Shown: positions 21,401 through 31,544 of the stretch, in pieces
Layout of the letters: every line of letters starts with the position of its first letter
Numbering within the stretch: the stretch's first letter is position 1
Origin: Smallanthus sonchifolius
Taxonomy: Eukaryota > Streptophyta > Magnoliopsida > Asterales > Asteraceae
Length of the DNA stretch: 64,000 nucleotides
NCBI GenBank assembly: GCA_023525975.1
Contig: CM042023.1
Coordinates: 19,207,501-19,271,500, forward strand
Direction of reading: 5' to 3'
Notes under the pieces: model-generated
Told to the model about the DNA's origin: nothing
The model's input: the letters and a program-made list of their open reading frames with translations, nothing else
Database searches by the model: none
Made by a program: the position numbers and the translations under genes

Positions 21401-22332
21401 AAATATATAATAATTTAATTTTAATTGTAGAAACTTTTAAAAATACTAACAACTTATAACAAACGAACATAAAACATTAACGAACTAATCACCGAACATT
21501 CACGAACACCGTTGAACGAAAGTGGCCTTTGTTTGTGTTCGTTCATTTAACTAATCAAACGGAATTTCTTTGTTCGTGTACGTTCATTTATTAAATAAAC
21601 AAACGCAAACGAACTTCCAGCCGAACGGTTTGTTGAACGTTCAAGTTCGTTTACAACCAGCCCATTTTGGGCTAGTGTTATATGAACCTATTTGGGCTTG
21701 TTTATCTTAATTCTCTGTGATTTGTTGAATTCTTTGCATATTGATACGTGAAGAAAATGTTGACATTTACAAAGAAGGAAAAGCCGAAGGAGTGACGGTC
21801 AGGGCAACTGACATGCTGAAGACGATAGAGAAATGCATGAAGACTTTCAAGTCATTTATCGAGTTAGATGACCAGAAACCTTGGTGGAGAGCCCGTAGTC
21901 GTCTTTCATGGAATCGTTCGCCTTTAGAAGACCCACGAGACTTCAACCTTCTGCATAGTCTGACCCGTACACTCCGACAGGTAATCAGTTAAACTAATGT
22001 CAACTGAAAACCGCTGTTCAGAAACAAACTGACTTGAATTGGGTTTTTGTGTTTATGGTTTGTTTTTAAAGAAACAACTGTGGATGAAAGATTTGTACGG
22101 GAAGCAGAGATGCTGGTTGAGAAGAAGAGTGAAAATAATGGAAGAAATTGAGAAGAAAGAGATGATGTTCGCCATGATCGAGCTGAAGCTTGTGTCACGA
22201 GTGCTCATGATGTCGGTAATTTCGACTTCTCAGCTCCAATGGTGCCAGCAGAAGCTTGATAGTATAGAGATCAGCCATGGCAGAATTACAAGGTCATCAT
22301 GCACTGGTTCATTGTTGTTTCCCCCTACTTGA
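18460..22332 (+). CDS. DUF1666 family protein (often annotated ribosomal protein L34Ae-like), 530 aa
   Basis: Exons 18460-19216, 19763-20110, 21754-21980 and 22072-22332. All junctions are GT-AG, the phases agree, and the sum is 1593 nt. I chose ATG 18460, the first in-frame Met; the frame is open a little further upstream, so an earlier exon is possible. Residues 1 to about 85 are strongly hydrophobic with several membrane-like helices. An acidic Ser-rich segment follows with MWYEVTDSFS and FLRYESSCESP. The DUF1666 region runs from about 240 to the end: SYTERMKWFDLLNQERTCGL, LESDFEMVYVAQACLSWEAL, FQILLKRFMEDER, LLQVPHIS, then MKLVSRVL-like and QLQWCQQKL motifs and a final SLLFPPT. The biochemical function of this plant family is unknown, and the L34Ae name does not mean it is a ribosomal protein. 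It converges with the AAR3-like gene, with 161 bp between stop codons. Intron 2 (1.6 kb) holds decayed MITEs. Confidence 0.85.
20205..20378. mobile_element. Decayed hAT MITE related to the 10866-13773 transposon
   Basis: ACCGGTTCCG/CGGTTCGGAT-type words and a right end GAGCACCTCTA resembling the TIR complement of the large hAT element. The left TIR is not recognisable. It lies in intron 2 of the DUF1666 gene. Confidence 0.55.
20590..21110. mobile_element. Probable decayed hAT-type MITE in intron 2
   Basis: Begins GGGTGTTAAATGGATCGTG and ends near AAATTTACACC, a weak terminal inverted repeat. Inside are repeated CACGACACG/AACCCGTTTGACCCG words typical of such elements. No clear target duplication. 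Confidence 0.35.
21190..21658. mobile_element. Probable hAT-type MITE rich in GTTCGTTT/AAACGAAC words
   Basis: The left end TGTAGACAAACCGAACC resembles the complement of the right end (TGTAAACGAACTTGAAC). The interior is built from AACGAACA words in both orientations, so it could fold. It is intronic in the DUF1666 gene, ending about 95 bp before exon 3. Confidence 0.45.
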
Positions 22333-22493
22333 TTGCATGCCTCACTAAGACATTTAATCAAACACCTTGTTGGCATCTCTTTGTTCAACCCAGAAAAACC
22401 ATAACCTACCTCAAAATTCTGTCTGTTTAACCTTCTTAATATGAAAACAAATATGTATGAATTCACATAGTTATGAATACTCTCTTACAATGA

Positions 22494-25400
22494 CTATGGA
22501 ACTCGTGTTTCCCGATCAAACTGCAAAGAAGACAGACTCGAGAAAAGTTCTGCAATACCTTTCGAGAGGCTGCCTTCTACAGAACAATTGTTATTGTGTT
22601 TAATTGTCTCATTGCAATTATACGTGGGATTCACCAAATTATTTTCAAATTCAGCGCGCCTTTTCTTGCAATTCACAACAATGGTATTCAAATTGGTGAA
22701 TTCTTGATCTTGCAAGTCATCACCCAACTTCCTCTTTACACCAGGAAAGATTTTTAAACCTGCAAGAATAAAGGAGAGTGAGAAATTAGATATCCCACTC
22801 ATGATCCTATGTAAGAGAGGCAATGGGCCGAGTATGGAACGGGTTTTGGTAATCCCTACCCGATTATAGAACTGTCTCATACCCATCAGGTACCCATTAC
22901 TCGTTACCATTTGGGTTAGAGGGTAATAGGGTATACCCATTTATGATCTTATGTGATTAAAAATTACCGTTGGGATGCACGTTACCCGAAAACCGATCTT
23001 AAACTCACCTCAAAAACCGACTTGAAATACCAAACACGATTCTATAGTTTTAATAATTTCAAGTTTCTAACAAATTCAACATATATTTATTATATTTTTT
23101 ATGATTATAAAATATATTAATATAATTGGTTTCTATGCAAGCAAACGGGTTTGGGTAATCGAGCGGGCATCACCTAATACCATACCCGTCCCAAATGTTT
23201 TGGGTTTTCCCATCAGGTTCGGGCTTTTTTGGCCATCCCTAATCCCATGAGCTAAATGCAAACGCTTACCAGGGAGAGATTCATCAATCAGTTGGATTTC
23301 TGAATCACTGCAACTGCAACAAACATTACGAGCATCCTCAGATCCATTTACCCTGTTTGACCAGTTAGGTGAAAATGAGAAAATGGGCCATTAGTGATGC
23401 TAAAATGGTAAACCAAAAAAATAGCTAAAAGGGAAGCATATGTGGAGATTGTACCGATACATATGCTCAACAAACTCATCAATCAGAACAGGCCAAGCTC
23501 CTGAAATAACCAATAAAATTGTAAGCTTTTGGTTAGAAACCATACCCGTGTGAAATTCAGGCAGAAGCTTTTATCCCTATTAATTTCCTAAGGTCAAGTG
23601 ATCAACTGGTAAGTCTATATCTTAGTACCTTCAGGATCATATCCTTCAAGATTTTCATGTACACAGCGACTAAAAGCCAAAACTTGACGCCATGTGTCCT
23701 CAGAGATATTATGCCGCTGATTTTTCTAGATGTTAACTTCAAACATTAATCAACTCCATATGAACAAAATAACATAAAAAAATATAGAACAATGGATGAT
23801 GATGTGAAAAAGTTAGCATGCAGAATGAGATATATGCAGGTGAAAATTAACAACATGATGTACATTCTGAATATGTATGCTTTCTTTATAATTTATATAA
23901 CAAGATATTAACATTTATCTATAAAAGTGAAACTAAATTCACCTCGACGAAGCTGCACCATTGATTGAGTAGCCGGAACCTTCCAGATAAAACAAACTTC
24001 CATGCCATTATTGCCCTGTTTACAGCTAAGAGCAGTTGACAGAAAATGGCAATCAAAATTAGGTTATAAACTGAACATAGTTTAGAGAGGAAGTAGCATC
24101 ATATACTTAAAACTTACTTATGCTTCGCTGACCATATTCCCGGGATATGAAGAAGACAAAATTATAGAATCGTGAGAACTCAAACGAGTCTGCCTGCAGA
24201 TTTTAAAAGACCTTTATTGCTAACTATCAAAGATGAATGCAATTCTAACTATTAGTGCATTGATGCTTCGAAAGGATAACATAATATATTAATGACAATA
24301 AATCGTTCATATCTCACCATCAAATCAAGCCTCGACATAAGCATAGGAATTTCTTCAAGTAGAGGCATCCTGTTAATTGTTACGAGAGAAAAAACAGTAC
24401 AAATTAATCTTAGCTTACACACTAAACAGCAGTATTAAACAAGCAACATATTACAATGCACATAACGATAACATCAAGAAGTGTGGGCCATAAAAGTAAT
24501 GCAGGTCAGACAAGGGCGGATGCACATATGCTTGAGGGGGGGGCATAGGCCCCCACTGGGAACACCTTAGAAAGGTTAAAAAAATAGATTTTTTTTTAAA
24601 CTATTTATCAAGGCACCCCTAACAGCCCATGATTAGGCCCCTCCTAACTCAAAAAATATTTAGCTAGCCATAATTCGGGCCCTATCTTCACTTGAATCAC
24701 CAATCAGTGAGTTGCTCAAACAGAAATGCTTTGATCCTGCACTTTTTTTACAACCTTCTTAATTTTAATGATTTTTTTATAGTACTCTTAAATCTAGTAA
24801 TTAAACACTGCATTACTATGTTTTTAGGTTAAGTTTTACAAATATTTCCTAAAATATATAATGAAATCCCTAATTTCACAAATTATTGTAACTAGGAGAA
24901 AATTTGAAACGGGATCCCCAGATGATGGATATAGGCCTTACAGAACTTTTATGCTATGTGCGGTTGTAATTATTTTGACCCGTTTTGACTAACCCATACC
25001 CGTTTTATCCGACCAGTACTAGTTTTGACAGGACCTTTTTGCACCACCGAGTAAAAATCCTGGATCCGCCACTGAGGTCAGATCATACACATTTAGGCCG
25101 GTCAAACCTTTGACTTCTCAACGATTACAAGTACTCTAGTCATATATAAAAACTGTTGCAAAACAACTAATATATTAAATATTTCTTGAATCTTTATTAT
25201 GTTGAGGAAAAAGAACTTTGGTCAAACAGAGAACCATACTAATCACACCAAAATACAAGCAGTCAAGCATTATAACCATCCATATTACATTAATCTCTTT
25301 TGACTTCTGACAAGGTCAAAATTAAGCTAAATACAAACCTTTTGTCTACGCTTGACTCAACTAATTGCAGAAGCTGGGATAAAGCATCCCTGTAATACTT

Positions 25401-25674
25401 AGCTTTCTTTGACTCATTCACAGGTCTGTAACCATCTCCCCCAAAACTCAATGCCTCTGACGTCACTTCTGCAACAACAATATTCGAAATTAACAATAAT
25501 AATGATAAATATACGATACGGATGCATAATTGTACAAATTAACATGAGATTCTTTTAGATCTGATTCTATTGATCGATCATATAGAAGAAGAAGAGGATT
25601 GTATTATAATTACCGCAATAGCGCCTGTAAATATCGAATATGTGAAGCCGATCTGAAACGCATGAAGCATCCAT
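22494..25674 (-). CDS. AAR3: DCN1-like protein (DCUN1/DUF298 domain), AAR3-like, 297 aa
   Basis: Nine exons on the minus strand: 25674-25614, 25468-25339, 24369-24318, 24193-24118, 24025-23943, 23725-23629, 23500-23455, 23352-23270, 22759-22494. All splice sites are GT-AG, the phases agree, and the total is 894 nt. It opens MDASCVSDRLHIFDIYRRYC, has LLEEIPMLMSRLDLM, and shows the DCUN1 (potentiating neddylation) core WRQVLAFSRCVHENLEGYDP followed by AWPVLIDEFVEHMYR. A basic tail has GVKRKL and KKRRAEF, possibly nuclear. Members of this family promote attachment of the ubiquitin-like NEDD8 to cullins. Arabidopsis AAR3 was found through altered auxin-herbicide response; assigning that role here is inference. 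Length and architecture fit AAR3 and nothing is broken. Introns 2 and 8 each carry an hAT MITE. Confidence 0.85.
22812..23241. mobile_element. hAT MITE in intron 8 of the AAR3-like gene (430 bp)
   Basis: Near-perfect 8-bp target duplications ATCCTATG (22804-22811) and ATCCCATG (23242-23249). Weak TIRs TAAGAGAGGCAATGGG against TAGGGATGGCCAAAAA. The interior has repeated TACCCG/GGGTAA words. Confidence 0.65.
24511..25074. mobile_element. hAT MITE in intron 2 of the AAR3-like gene (564 bp)
   Basis: Perfect 8-bp target duplication AGGTCAGA (24503-24510 and 25075-25082). TIRs CAAGGGCGGATGCA and CAGTGGCGGATCCAG; the latter is a common plant hAT terminus. Confidence 0.8.
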
Positions 25675-25927
25675 GGAGATATGGAGGTTGAGGAAGGAAG
25701 ATGGGATTCTGGTTTCGGGATTCGTTGAGAAACGAAACCCTAGACCACCGATTATTCAAATAGGATGATTTTGTTGAAGCAGATAAGGGAATTACAGGGC
25801 AAGTAGTATGGGTCCGATTGGTGGGGGTAAGGTAAGGGATGTCTCCCAAAAATCAAGATTCAATAGTTCTTCCCCAAATTGTTATTCGAAACTTATCTGC
25901 AAAATAACCGTTCCTTTTCGCAGTTTA

Positions 25928-26710
25928 CGGCCCGTATAAGTTATTTGATGAAAAATGATCATTCAATATCAGTCATTTCAATATATGTGGGTCGTATGAT
26001 TTGACAAAGGCCATATGAAAACATCATACCGGTTCAATGACTATTTTCGTCATTTAATACGGATGACCTCTGGTATTTATATAGCATGTCAATGGTGTCT
26101 GTATAGGTAATATACGACTATACAAGTTCATGTTTGTTTAGAACAACTAGCAAAAGCAATATTTAAATCTACATCAATGTCCACTATGTGACTAGAACTC
26201 TAAACCATTTAGAAAGAACACATTTATTACACACCATAATACCATTAAACTATAAGGATGAGATTCAAATGCTAACCAATATTTATGTGATAACCATAAT
26301 AACCACTCTCAAACATAGTGTTACGTACATGTAACAATTATCATTATGCTAATGTTACATATATGTAAACACTATGTGTCACGTATATGTAACATTATTT
26401 GGTACGTATACGTAAGACTCATCGTTTCTATATTTACGTTCAAAATATTTATTCAAGATACTTAAATACTATTTTAACAATTAAAAGAAAAAATAATTTA
26501 TAAATTATGTGATTGTTTTATAGTGGTTAGCACGATTATCACATAAAAAGTTTGTTAGTTTTTGAACCCTTACCTAAACTATAATCCATCTGTTTTTTTT
26601 AATAACACACAATCTACTCCTATTAACTAAACTCATTAAACATGTATATCTCTTAGCTATTTCACATTTATTATTTATGTTATTTTATATATGATTGAGA
26701 ATATTTAAAA
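25928..26710. repeat. Segmental tandem duplication, copy 1
   Basis: Starts CGGCCCGTATAAG and ends in TTATTTATGTTATTTTATATAT. It is paralogous to 26742-27225 over its whole length, apart from small indels and the 319-bp insertion at 26256-26574. No coding potential seen. It lies upstream of the AAR3-like gene. Confidence 0.75.
26256..26574. mobile_element. MULE-type MITE with its empty site visible nearby (319 bp)
   Basis: Target duplication TAAACTATAA (26246-26255 and 26575-26584; 9-10 bp, fitting Mutator-like elements). TIRs GGATGAGATTCAAATGCTAAC and the complement of ...AGTTTTTGAACCCTTACC. The sister repeat copy has the unoccupied site, with a single TAAATTATAA at about 27088. Confidence 0.8.
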
Positions 26711-26741
26711 TAATAATATCAAACCTCCTGTCGTATCATAC

Positions 26742-27225
26742 GGTCCGTATAAGTCATTTGACGAAAAATGGCCATTCAATGTATGTGGATCATATGATTT
26801 GACGAACACCACCCACTACACGACATATAAAAAATCATACTAGTTGTATGACTATTTTCGTCATTTAATACGGGTCGTATAACCTCTGGTGTTTGTATAG
26901 CATGTCAATGATGTATATATATATAATATACGAGTAACACAAGTTCACACTTTTTTTAGAACTACTAACAAACATAATACCATTATGAAGGATCTTTAAA
27001 TCTACACCATCCACCATGTGACATTGTGACTAGAACTCTAAACCACTTACAAAGGAACACATTTAATACACACCATAATATCATTAAATTATAATCCCTT
27101 TATTTTTTTTAACGACACATAATCTACTCTTGTTAACTAAACTCATTAAACATGTACAACCCTTTGTTATTTCGCATTTATTATTTATGTTATTTTATAT
27201 ATAATTATGAATTTAAATCATAATA
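26742..27225. repeat. Segmental tandem duplication, copy 2
   Basis: Paralogue of 25928-26710 without the MITE. The two copies stand head to tail, about 30 bp apart. Confidence 0.75.
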
Positions 27226-27534
27226 ACTATAAATAATACGAAGACTACAAGAATCTATCTAACTCATTCGTTTATTAATAAAATCGAAATAACGAAAATC
27301 TAACGTAACCAAACATGTTGTGTTTTTATACGTTGACAAGACATCTTTTGTGCAGGCAACCCAAGAGCTCGACTTTTACGCTCAAAACGCAACTACACCA
27401 AAAATAACACATGCCCCGTTTTTATTGAATTAAATTACTACTATTAAAAATGAAGGGTCGGTATGTATAGTAGTTTTATTGTTTTTTATTTAAGTTTTTA
27501 ATTTTTATTTATATATAAGCTTTCCAGATTGATT
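27226..27534. other. Intergenic AT-rich sequence
   Basis: No gene, repeat or structured feature recognised. Confidence 0.4.
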
Positions 27535-27640
27535 AGCAAAACTAACTCTAGATGAGTTGGTAAGACTCCTCCCCCATATTCATAATCATAAGGTAACGGT
27601 TCAATCCTTTTAAGCCCTTCTTTTTCTCTGTTTTTCTTTT
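27535..27640 (+). repeat. tRNA-derived SINE head
   Basis: A-box-like TAGATGAGTTGGTAAG followed about 45 bp later by B-box GGTTCAATCC, the internal RNA polymerase III promoter of tRNA-derived SINEs. A T/C-rich tail follows. The 3' end is undefined. Confidence 0.5.
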
Positions 27641-28150
27641 ACTCTCTTATATTTTCCTTTCAATTACGTTTTTATTTCTTCAGTGTTACGTCCTGTTTAC
27701 TCTGCAACATGCTTGGCGTAATTTTTTTGTATCTATATCGAATCGTACCAACTTCTTACGTTTCTTTTATGTACTTAACGACGTTAATGTCACCACCACA
27801 ACACGCGTTACAAAGTTCGTAAACGCGTCGTATCATGCGAGCTTAATTATGTGCTTAATCACGTTAATGTCACCGTACAGCCACTACGCAACGCGCGTGT
27901 CCTCTTTTCTAGTTATTTCAAAATTAAAGAGTCGGTAGATATTTTCCATAAACAATTTCGTGATTTTCCCTAACAATTATCATTAAAAAATAAAAAGTCG
28001 GCATTCCCTAAATACTAGAAGAAGCCCCTGTTAAACTTTGAGGGGTTATTCTAAAAACTGGCAACATCAAAGGGGATATCGTGTAAGTTTTCGGTACAGA
28101 GTGCCGAGTACCGACGTAAGCAATGACCGACGACGAATTAACACTTCAAA

Positions 28151-28163
28151 TTCCAGAACCTTC
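28151..28163 (+). promoter_or_regulatory. Heat-shock element upstream of the RING gene
   Basis: TTCCAGAACCTTC has three alternating perfect units (TTC nn GAA nn TTC), the canonical binding site of heat-shock factor trimers. It lies 16 bp from the TATA box and about 110 bp from the start codon. Confidence 0.7.
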
Positions 28164-28179
28164 CGGTCGTCCTCCTTCG

Positions 28180-28187
28180 TATAAATA
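28180..28187 (+). promoter_or_regulatory. TATA box of the RING gene
   Basis: TATAAATA, 76 bp before the start codon, which allows a 5' leader of about 45-50 nt. Confidence 0.75.
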
Positions 28188-28262
28188 AACTTTACACAAC
28201 CGCTCCCCTTCATCTTTCATCAAATCTGCTTCATCAACACCTAATCGAGTTTATTCAACATC

Positions 28263-28811
28263 ATGACGTCTTCTCCGGCGCCGGAATTTGACACGTTCAT
28301 CCACGAATTCATCACATCACACGCCAGAGCCATCTTCGCCGCCGTTCCTCCATCGCAAGATCACGACGGAGGCGAACCGCTCGTCTTCACCGTTTATTCT
28401 AATTTTCTAGGAAACCTAGGTAAAGAAGGACCATTACCGGCGTCAAAATCATCAATAGATGCGTTGCCGACGGTTACAGTAACAGAGGAGGAAGATTGTA
28501 CGATATGTTTGACGGAGTACGGTGCTGCCGGCGAAGCAAAAGAACTGCCGTGTAAGCACCGGTACCATTCGGATTGCATAATGAAGTGGTTAGGTATCCA
28601 TGGATCATGTCCGGTGTGTAGATACGAGATGCCGGTGGATGAAGAGGAGAAGCAGCGGAGAGACGGTGGTGTGGGGTGGCAGGTGATGATTACCGTGACA
28701 AGTGGCACGCCAGTGAATGAATCCGGTGGTTCGGATTCAATAGAGAGCAACGGGCAATCGGTTGAAGATATGGATATTGATCTGGGTAACGGCATGGAAG
28801 ATTTAGATTAG
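28263..28811 (+). CDS. RING-H2 E3 ubiquitin ligase, MPSR1-like, 182 aa
   Basis: A single intact exon. RING-H2 residues are C79, C82, C97, H99, H102, C105, C116 and C119, within the block CTICLTEYGAAGEAKELPCK onward. It has the PASKSSIDALPTV motif just before the finger and CPVCRYEMPVDEEE after it, as in the small Arabidopsis RING protein At1g26800 (MPSR1), a cytosolic ligase for misfolded proteins. It should transfer ubiquitin from an E2 to substrates. The N-terminus has no membrane segment. The C-terminal 50 residues are acidic and Ser/Gly-rich. The perfect heat-shock element in its promoter agrees with a proteotoxic-stress role, but the exact orthology is from memory. Confidence 0.85.
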   Translation: MTSSPAPEFDTFIHEFITSHARAIFAAVPPSQDHDGGEPLVFTVYSNFLGNLGKEGPLPASKSSIDALPTVTVTEEEDCTICLTEYGAAGEAKELPCKHRYHSDCIMKWLGIHGSCPVCRYEMPVDEEEKQRRDGGVGWQVMITVTSGTPVNESGGSDSIESNGQSVEDMDIDLGNGMEDLD

Positions 28812-29057
28812 GGTTAGGGTTTCGATTGCTTTTTCTCTTAATCTTGAAAGGGGAAAGTTATTTGTACAGTTAGGTTTTGATTAATTGATTGATTTTACTT
28901 TTAATTTTGATTTGATCATCAATATTAAATTGTTCTGATTGAACATTGTGATTAAGGAGTTAAAATGAGTTTTAAAAATTTATCAAATAGGCGTAGCGTA
29001 GTTGAATATTTATCAAAATGATTTTTTTTTCTATTATTTCCTTATTTTTTAATCTAA

Positions 29058-29825
29058 TAACTTATTCTTTTATAAAATCGTTTGTTGTGTTTTAAACACC
29101 GTTAGCTTTTTTTTAAATGTTTTTTAACACCGTTCGTTTTTCCTAAACGTTTTATCTAAACTACATTGTTTAACCCTTTTTTTACCGTTTTTTTAAACGT
29201 TTGTTTTTATAACATTTTTTTTTTAAATCGTTCGGTTTTTATAACGTTCTTTTTAAAACTATTTGTTTTTTTTATAACGGTCGTTTTTTAAATATCTTTT
29301 TTTATAACTATTCGTTTTTTAAACGTTTATTTTTATAATTTCTTTTTCTAAAACTGTCCTTTTAAGAAGGGAACGGTTTTAAAGGGGCGTTTAGAAAAAA
29401 ATGAATGCTTTTAAAAAAGACGTTTAGAAAAAAAACGAACGGTTTTAAAAAAGACGTTTAGAAAAAACAAACGATTTTGAAAATGACGTTTTAAAAAACC
29501 AAACGGTTTTGAAAAGAATCTTTAAAAAATCAAACGGTTTTAGAAAGGACGTTTAAGAAAACCGAACGGTTTTAAAAAGGACATCCAAAAAAGAAAAAGA
29601 ATATAATGTTTTAAAAATGGATATTTAAAAAAGTCGAGAGATGTAGAAAAACGAACGCACATAGAAAAAGAGTTAAAAAAATGAACGTTTTAAAATAATG
29701 TTTAAATAAAGCGAACTGTGTTAAAAAACGTTTAGAAAATGTGAACGGTGTTAAAAAAACGTTTAATAAAAGCGAACGATGTTAAATATTAAAGAAAACG
29801 AATGATTTTATAAAAGGTGTGTAAA
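29058..29825. repeat. Foldback of short AACGTTT/AACGGTT repeats
   Basis: The left half (29058 to about 29360) is T-rich with words such as ACCGTTCGTTTTTT and AACGTTTTT. The right half (about 29365-29825) is A-rich with the complementary words AAACGAACGGTTTT and AAAACGTTTAG. The outermost words pair as well (CTTTTATAAAATCGTTTG against CGAATGATTTTATAAAAG). The whole behaves as one imperfect inverted repeat of about 770 bp centred at about 29362, made of some 20 short units. It begins about 250 bp after the RING gene stop. Confidence 0.75.
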
Positions 29826-29847
29826 AAAAGATTGTAGATTAGTTATA

Positions 29848-30272
29848 TCTATACTATATAATAAATAAAGGTTTTCCATGTCACATGTCGCATCCACATT
29901 CGTTCTCATCATTTTTTTTCGCCTCTTTCTCTTATTAAATGCACCTTCATCTTTTAACAATAATATATTTAAATAAATTATTAATTATACTAATAAAATA
30001 TATTTATTTTAAATTATCCCTTATGAAACTTTGAAATTTAATTATGTAATTTTTATTTCCAATCAAATAAAAAATGAAAATCAAATTATATTAAATAGTA
30101 CTTAATTTATTTTCGAAACTCAATTATACATTAGTTTTTACATATTTTGAGTTTTATTTTTTATCCTTAGTATATGATACATTTTTACACCTGTAAAATA
30201 TACACATAAAGATTTAAAAAATTTATATATTGATATTTTTCACTACGTGTGTATACACGGGATCTAAGCTAG
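29848..30272 (+). mobile_element. Non-autonomous Helitron, copy A (425 bp)
   Basis: 5' end TCTATACTATATAATAAATA after an A, 3' end CTAG before a T, with a GTGTATACAC-type hairpin about 11 bp before the end. This gives the A|TC...CTAG|T insertion signature and no target duplication. Confidence 0.7.
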
Positions 30273-30441
30273 TATACTAATAAATAAAGGTTTAAATTGG
30301 ACACTTGTCACTTTTTTATGTCTTTTCACATTGGTTTTCCCGTCTCTCTCTCATAATAAATACACATGTATCTTATTAAATAATAATGATATTATAAATT
30401 ATGAATATATTATTAAAGAAAAATACTAATTATACTAAATA

Positions 30442-30476
<35 letters not shown>

Positions 30477-30673
30477 GGAAATCAAAATATAACTAATTAA
30501 AGAAAAATTCTAATTTGTTATATATACACACACTTGATATATCTCGAGACGATCATAATAGTCTGACAAGTTAGACGATCATAATAGTCTGACAAGTTAT
30601 GACGTATTTACAAATTTATAAGTTATATCGTTTTCAATATACAACTCGTGTAATACACGGGATTTTAACCTAG
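30273..30673 (+). mobile_element. Non-autonomous Helitron, copy B, head-to-tail with copy A (401 bp)
   Basis: Starts at TATACTAATAAATAAAGG directly at the 3' CTAG of copy A, whose last bases can serve as its TCTA-like start. Ends GTGTAATACACGGGATTTTA-ACCTAG at 30673 with a clear terminal hairpin. A (TA)n run is at about 30445-30472. A 26-bp direct duplication containing GACGATCATAATAGTCTGAC is at 30546-30599. Confidence 0.65.
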
Positions 30674-31099
30674 TAAATAATTAAATAAAGGAAACCATCT
30701 ATTTTGGTAAATAAGTTTCCAGCTACACCTATTTGATAAATATTTTTCCCACCTACACTATTTTAAGAAAAAACTTTGTGATTAAGCATGTTTAGAGGGT
30801 GTTTAGAGGTGTATATATTTTTAGCTTATAATTTTTCGTTTATAAGGTAAAAATGTACATGAATTAACAAGTCAATTATCATAAAAAAAGATTTTGATCA
30901 AATGTAGGGTAGTGATTGCTGATAATTGTAATTAATTGAAATTGGAAGTTAAAATATACGTTGAATATTAATTTTTGAACTCTTAACTTTGTAAGGTTGA
31001 TTATACACACACTGAATATTACATGAATATTACATGTACGGAAATGGCAAAAGAAGATTTTAGAACGCCATCTACGTGGCTATATATCCAGCCGACATG

Positions 31100-31544
31100 T
31101 CTATACTATATAATAAATAAAAATTATTTATCTCACGTGTCGCGTCCACATCTTTTCTTACCAATTTTTTTCCCGCATCCCTCTTATTAAATACACTTCT
31201 CTTTTTTAATAATGATTTATATTTAAGGAAAAATATTAATTATACTAATAAATACATTTATTTTAAATTATCTCTTATTTTAAGAAACTTTAAAAATTTA
31301 ATTATGTAACTTTTGTTTTTAACTAAATAGTGATGTAAGTCAAATTATATTAAATAGAAATTAATGTATTCAAACCGTGTAATATACGAGTTTTTAAATA
31401 TATACACTTTTTATTACTAAGTATATAACATTACATTTTATCAACCCGTGTAACATACGAGTTTTTTAAAATACAAATTTTGTATTACTAAGTATATAAT
31501 ATTACATTTTATCAACTCGTGTAATACACGCGATTTTAACCTAT
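31100..31544 (+). mobile_element. Non-autonomous Helitron, copy C (445 bp)
   Basis: Starts TCTATACTATATAATAAATA after a T and ends CTAT (decayed CTAG). Its 3' hairpin region is present three times in tandem (about 31376, 31442 and 31514; period about 70 bp), each with an AACCGTGTAATATACGAG-like stem. Confidence 0.65.
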
